From assembly GCA_030180135.1 (NCBI GenBank), contig CM058239.1, positions 45,705,270 to 45,769,269 on the forward strand: 64,000 nt of DNA, written 5' to 3'. Positions 59,126 to 64,000 of the stretch are shown here, piece after piece. The notes under the pieces are model-generated. The model was not told where the DNA came from. It searched no databases and saw only the letters and a program-made list of their open reading frames with translations. Both the position numbers and the translations under genes were made by a program. Each line of letters starts with the position of its first letter. Positions within the stretch are counted from its first letter, which is position 1. The stretch is from Orychophragmus violaceus. Lineage: Eukaryota; Streptophyta; Magnoliopsida; Brassicales; Brassicaceae.

Positions 59126-61390
59126 ATGACTACTACAAGCACTCAAAACACATTCTCGATCCGGTCTGTTCTCGAGAAGGAGAAGCTGACTGGAACGAAC
59201 TTCCTGACATGGTCAAGGAACTTGAGGCTGGTCCTCAAGCAGGAGAAGAAGGATTACGTCCTTCGAGATCCCCTCCCCGAGAGGCCTCTTGCCAATGCTG
59301 CCAGGACTCTGCACAATGCTTGGGAAAAGCATTCGTCAGATGAAAATGATGTTTATTGCCTGATGTTGGTGACAATGACTCCTGAGCTGCAAAAACAGTT
59401 CGAGAGTGTATTGTCTCCAATCGAGATCATGGCAAGCCTGAAATCGCTTTTTCAGGAGCAGGCTAGGACCGAGAGGTTCCAGACAGTTAAGAACCTCTTG
59501 GACTGTAAGTTGGCTGCGAATGCGGCAGTGAGTCCTCATGTGTTGAAGATGATAGGTTATCTCGATCATCTTCACAAACTCGACTGCCCAATCAGCCAGG
59601 AACTTGCCTGCGACATCATTCTGCAGTCTTTACCTGCAAGCTATGATCAGTTCATTCTGAACTTTAACATGCATGGCTTGAGTAAGACACTGCCTGAGCT
59701 TCACGGAATGCTCAAGACTGCAGAGCCCAACTTGAAGAAACCCGCCAAGGACCCCAATGTACTTATGGTACAGAAGGGCAAGGGGTTTAAGAAGTCTTCT
59801 GCTAAGGATAAGGGAAAGGCCAAGGGTGTCCAAGTCGAGGACAAGGACACGCCAAAGCCCAAGCCCAAGTCCAAGGCTGGGCCAACTGACATGTGCAGGT
59901 TCTGCAAAGAACTGGGGCATTGGAGAAGAGATTGCAAGAAATTCCAGGAAGGTCTAAAGGAATTAAAGAAGAAGACTTTCGAGACTTCTTCATCAGGTAT
60001 TTTTGTTATAGAAGTTAATACAACTACTTCTGATAATACCTCATGGGTCATGGATACTGGTTGTGGGGCTCATATTTGTACTAATATGCAGGCACTCAGC
60101 AACAGTAGAAGGCTGAAGCAAGGACAAGTAGAGCTACGAGTTGGGAATGGAGCGAAAGTTTCAGCACTAGCTGTAGGAACATACTTGTTGTCTTTACCTT
60201 CGGGATTGATTTTAGAACTTAATAATTGTTATTTTGTACCTGCTATAAGCAGAAATATTATTTCAATTTCTTTGTTGGATTTGGAAGGTTATGATTTTTC
60301 AGTTAAGAATAAATTATGTTCCTTCAATCGCAACAATTTGTTCTATGGTTCTGCCCCTCTTACGAATGGGCTTTACATACTCGATCAATCCGCGCCAATT
60401 TATAACATTAATACAAAACGGTTTAAACCTAATGAGGAAAACCGAACGTTTCTATGGCATTGTCGTTTAGGGCACATCAGCGAGAAACGCATCAAGAGGC
60501 TCCATTCGAATGGGCTTCTTGGCTCATTTGACTTTGAGTCATGTGAGAAATGCGAATCCTGCATGATGGGCAAAATGACACGGGCCCCCTTTAATAAACC
60601 TAACGAGAGGGCCAGTGACTTATTGGGCCTGATACACACTGATGTGTGTGGCCCAATGTCCACTAATGCAAGAGGAAACTATCAGTACTTCATTACCTTT
60701 ACTGATGATTTCAGTAGGTATGGATATGTTTATTTGATGAAACATAAGTCTGAATCTTTTGAGAAGTTCAGAGAATTCCAAAATGAAGTACAGAACCAAC
60801 TTGGCAAAAGCATTAAGGCTCTTCGGTCCGACCGAGGAGGAGAATACTTAAGCCAGGAATTCAGTGATCATCTAAGAGAGTGTGGGATCGTGTCCCAACT
60901 CACTCCTCCTGGAACACCTCAATGGAATGGTGTGTCTGAGAGGAGAAATCGGACCTTATTGGATATGGTTCGATCTATGATGAGTCACACAGACCTTCCA
61001 ATATCCCTTTGGGGATATGCTCTGCTAACAGCAGTGTTCACTCTAAATAGAGCGCCATCAAAAGCAGTAGCAAAGACACCATATGAATTATGGACTGGAG
61101 AAGCTCCAGTGCTGTCTTATCTAAGAATTTGGGGTTGTGAAGCCTATGTTAAGAGATTAATCTCAGATAAGCTTACACCAAAATCTGATAAATGCTACTT
61201 CATTGGTTATCCACGGGAAACCAAGGCTTATTACTTCTATCTACGTTCCGAGAACAAGATTTTTGTTGCTCGGGATTGTAACTTTCTTGAGAGAGAGTTT
61301 CTCTCTAAGAAAGACGGTGGGAGTAAGGTACTGCTTGAAGAAATTCAAGATGAACAGGATACTGCTCAACCTAATGAGGAAGAGCAGTAG
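59126..61390 (+). CDS. gag-pol: Family 1 Gag-protease-integrase (754 aa), ended by a premature stop
   Basis: Gag from residue 1 (MTTTSTQ) with the capsid stretch NFLTWSRNLRLVLKQEKKDY, a Lys/Pro-rich linker and CCHC knuckle C257, C260, H265, C270. The frame runs without interruption into protease (D310 in MDTGCG) and integrase: zinc finger H445 and H450 with the CEKCESC pair, then catalytic D506, D569 and E605, a DD35E arrangement. The frame ends at TAG (61388-61390), where the copy at 45270 has CAG, in the acidic integrase/RT linker. In copia elements the polyprotein normally continues to RNase H, so this is one nonsense change in an otherwise complete polyprotein. There is no frameshift between gag and pol. 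Confidence 0.92.
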   Translation: MTTTSTQNTFSIRSVLEKEKLTGTNFLTWSRNLRLVLKQEKKDYVLRDPLPERPLANAARTLHNAWEKHSSDENDVYCLMLVTMTPELQKQFESVLSPIEIMASLKSLFQEQARTERFQTVKNLLDCKLAANAAVSPHVLKMIGYLDHLHKLDCPISQELACDIILQSLPASYDQFILNFNMHGLSKTLPELHGMLKTAEPNLKKPAKDPNVLMVQKGKGFKKSSAKDKGKAKGVQVEDKDTPKPKPKSKAGPTDMCRFCKELGHWRRDCKKFQEGLKELKKKTFETSSSGIFVIEVNTTTSDNTSWVMDTGCGAHICTNMQALSNSRRLKQGQVELRVGNGAKVSALAVGTYLLSLPSGLILELNNCYFVPAISRNIISISLLDLEGYDFSVKNKLCSFNRNNLFYGSAPLTNGLYILDQSAPIYNINTKRFKPNEENRTFLWHCRLGHISEKRIKRLHSNGLLGSFDFESCEKCESCMMGKMTRAPFNKPNERASDLLGLIHTDVCGPMSTNARGNYQYFITFTDDFSRYGYVYLMKHKSESFEKFREFQNEVQNQLGKSIKALRSDRGGEYLSQEFSDHLRECGIVSQLTPPGTPQWNGVSERRNRTLLDMVRSMMSHTDLPISLWGYALLTAVFTLNRAPSKAVAKTPYELWTGEAPVLSYLRIWGCEAYVKRLISDKLTPKSDKCYFIGYPRETKAYYFYLRSENKIFVARDCNFLEREFLSKKDGGSKVLLEEIQDEQDTAQPNEEEQ

Positions 61391-63103
61391 GAGGATATAC
61401 AAGAAATTGTAGAGCCTGAACCTGTAGTACCTGAAGTTCGAAGATCCGGGAGGATCCGTCACGAACCCGAGAGATATCAGGGATTCCTCGTGACTGACTG
61501 TCATGATCTTTTGATCATTGATGGTGATGAACCATCGAACTTCAATCAAGCCATGATGGGCCCAGATTCCTCAAAGTGGCGCAAGGCCACTGATTCCGAA
61601 ATGGACTCCATGTCGGTCAACCAAGTCTTTTCGTTGGTTGACTTACCCGCTGGTGTAAAAGCCATCGAGTGCAAATGGATCTTCAAGAAGAAAATTGACG
61701 TGGATGGAAATGTCCAGATTTATAAAGCCAGGTTGGTGGCAAAAGGTTTCAGACAAGTTCACGGTGTGGACTACGATGAAACCTATTCATCGGTGGCTAT
61801 GATGAAATCTATTCGGATTCTACTAGCAACTGCAGCTTTTCATGATTATGAAATTTGGCAGATGGACGTGAAAACCGCCTTCCTGAATGGTATTCTGGAA
61901 GAGGATGTGTATATGACGCAACCTGACGGTTACATAGATCCAAAGAATGCTGGGAAAGTATGCAAGCTTCATAAATCCATTTATGGATTGAAGCAAGCAT
62001 CGAGGAGCTGGAATCTTCGTTTTGATGAAGCGATCAAACAATTTGACTTCATCAGAAACGAAGAAGAACAATGCGTGTATAAGAAAACTAGTGGGAGCAA
62101 AATCGTTTTTCTTATTCTGTATGTTGATGACATACTGCTTCTCGGAAACGACGTTCCAATGCTAAAGTCTGTAAAGGACTGGCTTGGAAGTTGTTTTTCC
62201 ATGAAAGACATGGGTGAAGCCGCATACGTTCTTGGAATTAGGATCTATCGGGATAGACCTAAGAGGCTGATAGGCTTGTGTCAAGACTCATACATTGACA
62301 AAGTCCTACAAAGATTCAGCATGAAAGATTCCAAGAAGGGCTTCACGCCGATGGTACATGGCACAACGCTAAGCAAGAAGCAGAGCCCTACGTCGGCTGC
62401 TGAGCTCGAGCGTATGAAGAACATTCCCTATGCATCTGCAATAGGATCTGTTATGTATGCCATGATCTGTACTCGTCCTGATGTTGCTTATGCATTGAGC
62501 ATGACGAGTAGATACCAGTCAAATCCAGGTGAAAACCATTGGATTGCCGTAAAGAACATCTTGAAGTATCTAAGACATACTAAGGATAAGTTCTTAGTGT
62601 ACGGTGGAAGTGATGTGCTTAAAGTCAGTGGATTCACGGACGCAAGTTTCCAGACAGACACTGATGATTTCCGGTCACAGTCCGGTTATGTCTTTTGTCT
62701 GAATGGCGGTGCAGTAAGTTGGAGAAGCTCCAAGCAGGACACCGTTGCTGATTCCACTACGGAAGCTGAATATATCGCCGCCTCAGAAGCAGCGAAGGAA
62801 GCTGTTTGGATACGAAAGTTCATTATGGAACTAGGTGTGATACCAGATGCGGCTGAGCCTCTGGCACTGTTTTGTGACAACAATGGTGCTATAGCTCAGG
62901 CAAAGGAACCAAGATCACACCAGAAATCCAAGCATGTTCAAAGAAGATATCACTTGATACGTGACATCATTAATAGAAAGGAAGTCAAGATCAGCCGAGT
63001 TCCGACAGATGATAATGTCGCTGATCCGTTGACAAAGCCACTCCCAAGGCCTAAGCTCGAGTTCCTGACTGAAGCTGTAGGCATTAGAAACATTGAAATG
63101 TAA
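61391..63103 (+). pseudogene. pol: Family 1 RT and RNase H, downstream of the premature stop
   Basis: Same frame as the preceding ORF; first Met at 61490. Numbering from there: RT motif QMDVKTAFLNG (D126), YVDDILLL (D213, D214), RNase H D384 (TDASFQTD), E425 (STTEAEYIAAS) and LFCDNNGAI; stop after NIEM. The usually conserved ETYSPVA reads ETYSSVA here (Pro to Ser), which may weaken RT. Without readthrough it would not be made. Confidence 0.9.
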
Positions 63104-63957
63104 TCTAAATTTGAGTGGGAGTTTTGTGAGCTTTATTTTAGTTATTTGATATGTTCTTGTAAAACATTATTTATGTTTTAATGAAATTATTATTTCAAGA
63201 TTATTTTAACTGTGATGAAATAATCGTTCCAAAATGATATGAAACATTTTATAGGTCATCGAAGTAAGTGACTTGATCTTGAGTCATCAAAGTCATTTAG
63301 CTTGATCATGAGATCCTATATTTGATAAATGTTTTGTATCATCCTGTCCCTAGTCGAAGGTTGTTGAAATTGGAACATCAACAACCGTGTAAGACTGGAT
63401 TGGTACGTGACTTATGACAAAGTCTCAGTGTGTCATAGATGCTCGGCATCAAAGTCAGTACATAGGTGTATGTTGGGAACATACGACCGGACAAGACCCG
63501 CTAATAAGAACTCTTCAGGATATTTATATCTGTGTCATAAGAGATTCTTACTACGACTATAGAGTATAGTCCTTAGACCTGAGTTCACATGCATGTGACT
63601 GCACATGGACTGATGTACTTTGATCATTGTCTAACGCTATCATTCTGTGATAGCTATAAGGACCTTGTTTGGGTGCATTATGAAATGAGTAGTTTACAGT
63701 GATGGAACAAGATGGGATTTGTCCCTCCAATATAAATGGAGTGAATATCTCTAGGCCAATCGGAGATTTGAATACTGGAAAACGCATGGCCATGCTCAAA
63801 CGGACTTTCCCGAGTCGTTTGTATTGTCAGTATCAAATCAGAGTCCGATGAACAAGATTAGGCTTTATAAGGATGACACTAATCTTGCCTTATGACTAAT
63901 CGAGATATTGAGACGAAAGGGATTATGAATACAGAGATTCCAGTTCAAGTGGGAGAT
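63104..63957 (+). other. Family 1 3' region with a series of hairpins
   Basis: No sense ORF. Stems seen in order: 63359-63386 (GGTTGTTG/CAACAACC), 63413-63437 (TATGACA/TGTCATA), 63438-63450 (GATGC-TCG-GCATC), 63468-63484 (GTATGTT-GGG-AACATAC), 63555-63571 (GACTATA-GAG-TATAGTC), 63592-63607 (CATGTG-ACTG-CACATG), 63636-63654 (GCTATCA-TTCTG-TGATAGC), and the palindrome GCATGGCCATGC near 63784. Starts with TTTGAGTGGGAG and ends with PPT CAAGTGGGAGA. Antisense 80-codon ORF at 63557-63799. Confidence 0.78.
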
Positions 63958-64000
63958 TGTTGGAATTGTGTCCAGCAATCTCTGTACTGTCTCTATAACG
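63958..64000 (+). repeat. 3' LTR, first 43 bases
   Basis: TGTTGGAATTGTGTCC directly after the PPT; continues beyond the window. It is type 1/2-like and differs at about five of 43 positions from the type 3 LTR at the 5' end of this element. Confidence 0.88.

Noticed and set aside
63104..63957. Envelope-like or captured host gene between RNase H and LTR
   Set aside because: No sense ORF of useful length in any of the copies.

Overview
This window looks like plant nuclear heterochromatin, most likely from a eudicot. It is built almost entirely from Ty1/copia LTR retrotransposons. The signs are the gene order gag - protease - integrase - reverse transcriptase - RNase H, LTRs that begin TGTTGGAA and end TTCCAACA, and a primer binding site TGGTATCAGAGC that matches the 3' end of plant initiator tRNA-Met. 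No host gene, tRNA or rRNA gene, or CRISPR array was found. Repeated AACCGG/AACCGA-rich leader sequence would fit Brassicaceae, but that is only a weak hint.

Two related families share PBS, PPT, LTR ends, leader and 3' region. Family 1 (gag begins MTTTSTQ) has full coding capacity in pieces: a gag-pol copy at 59126-63103 broken by one stop codon, an almost complete pol at 43605-46984, a frameshifted gag-pol running off the left edge (1-2161, minus), and several 3' pol fragments. Family 2 (gag begins MTSTNNQ) keeps an open gag of about 330-339 codons, but its pol is a wreck of stops and indels in every copy. One family 2 copy (10239-17646) has LTRs that differ at one position by eye, so a pol-dead, gag-intact element seems to have moved recently, presumably using family 1 enzymes.

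Layout: 1-3697 family 1 (-), left edge; 3698-3960 3' scrap (-); 3961-10232 family 2 (+) without 5' LTR; 10239-17646 family 2 copy A (-); 17651-22434 fold-back of two family 1 3' ends with a 72-base loop; 22481-29864 family 2 copy B (-); 29865-31477 filler plus family 1 3' end (+); 31478-38876 family 2 copy C (+), the mirror image of B; 38880-39720 LTR scrap (-); 39721-41549 family 1 leader and partial gag (+); 41551-48468 a second fold-back with inverted LTRs enclosing a family 1 pol; 48469-52672 family 2 (-); 52673-57448 family 2 (+), a direct duplicate of 5456-10232; 57449-64000 family 1 (+), running off the right edge.

Orientation flips at about eleven junctions, several with short microhomology or templated filler. 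This is the most unusual large-scale property of the window. It may record template switching during reverse transcription or DNA repair, but chimeric reads or misassembly must be excluded first. At fine scale, the LTRs and the roughly 850-base region between pol and the 3' LTR carry runs of short hairpins. Compensatory base changes between subfamilies suggest that the structures are selected. A 5' leader intron, with its donor in the LTR and its acceptor just before the gag ATG, is also predicted. All identities and alignments were judged by eye.
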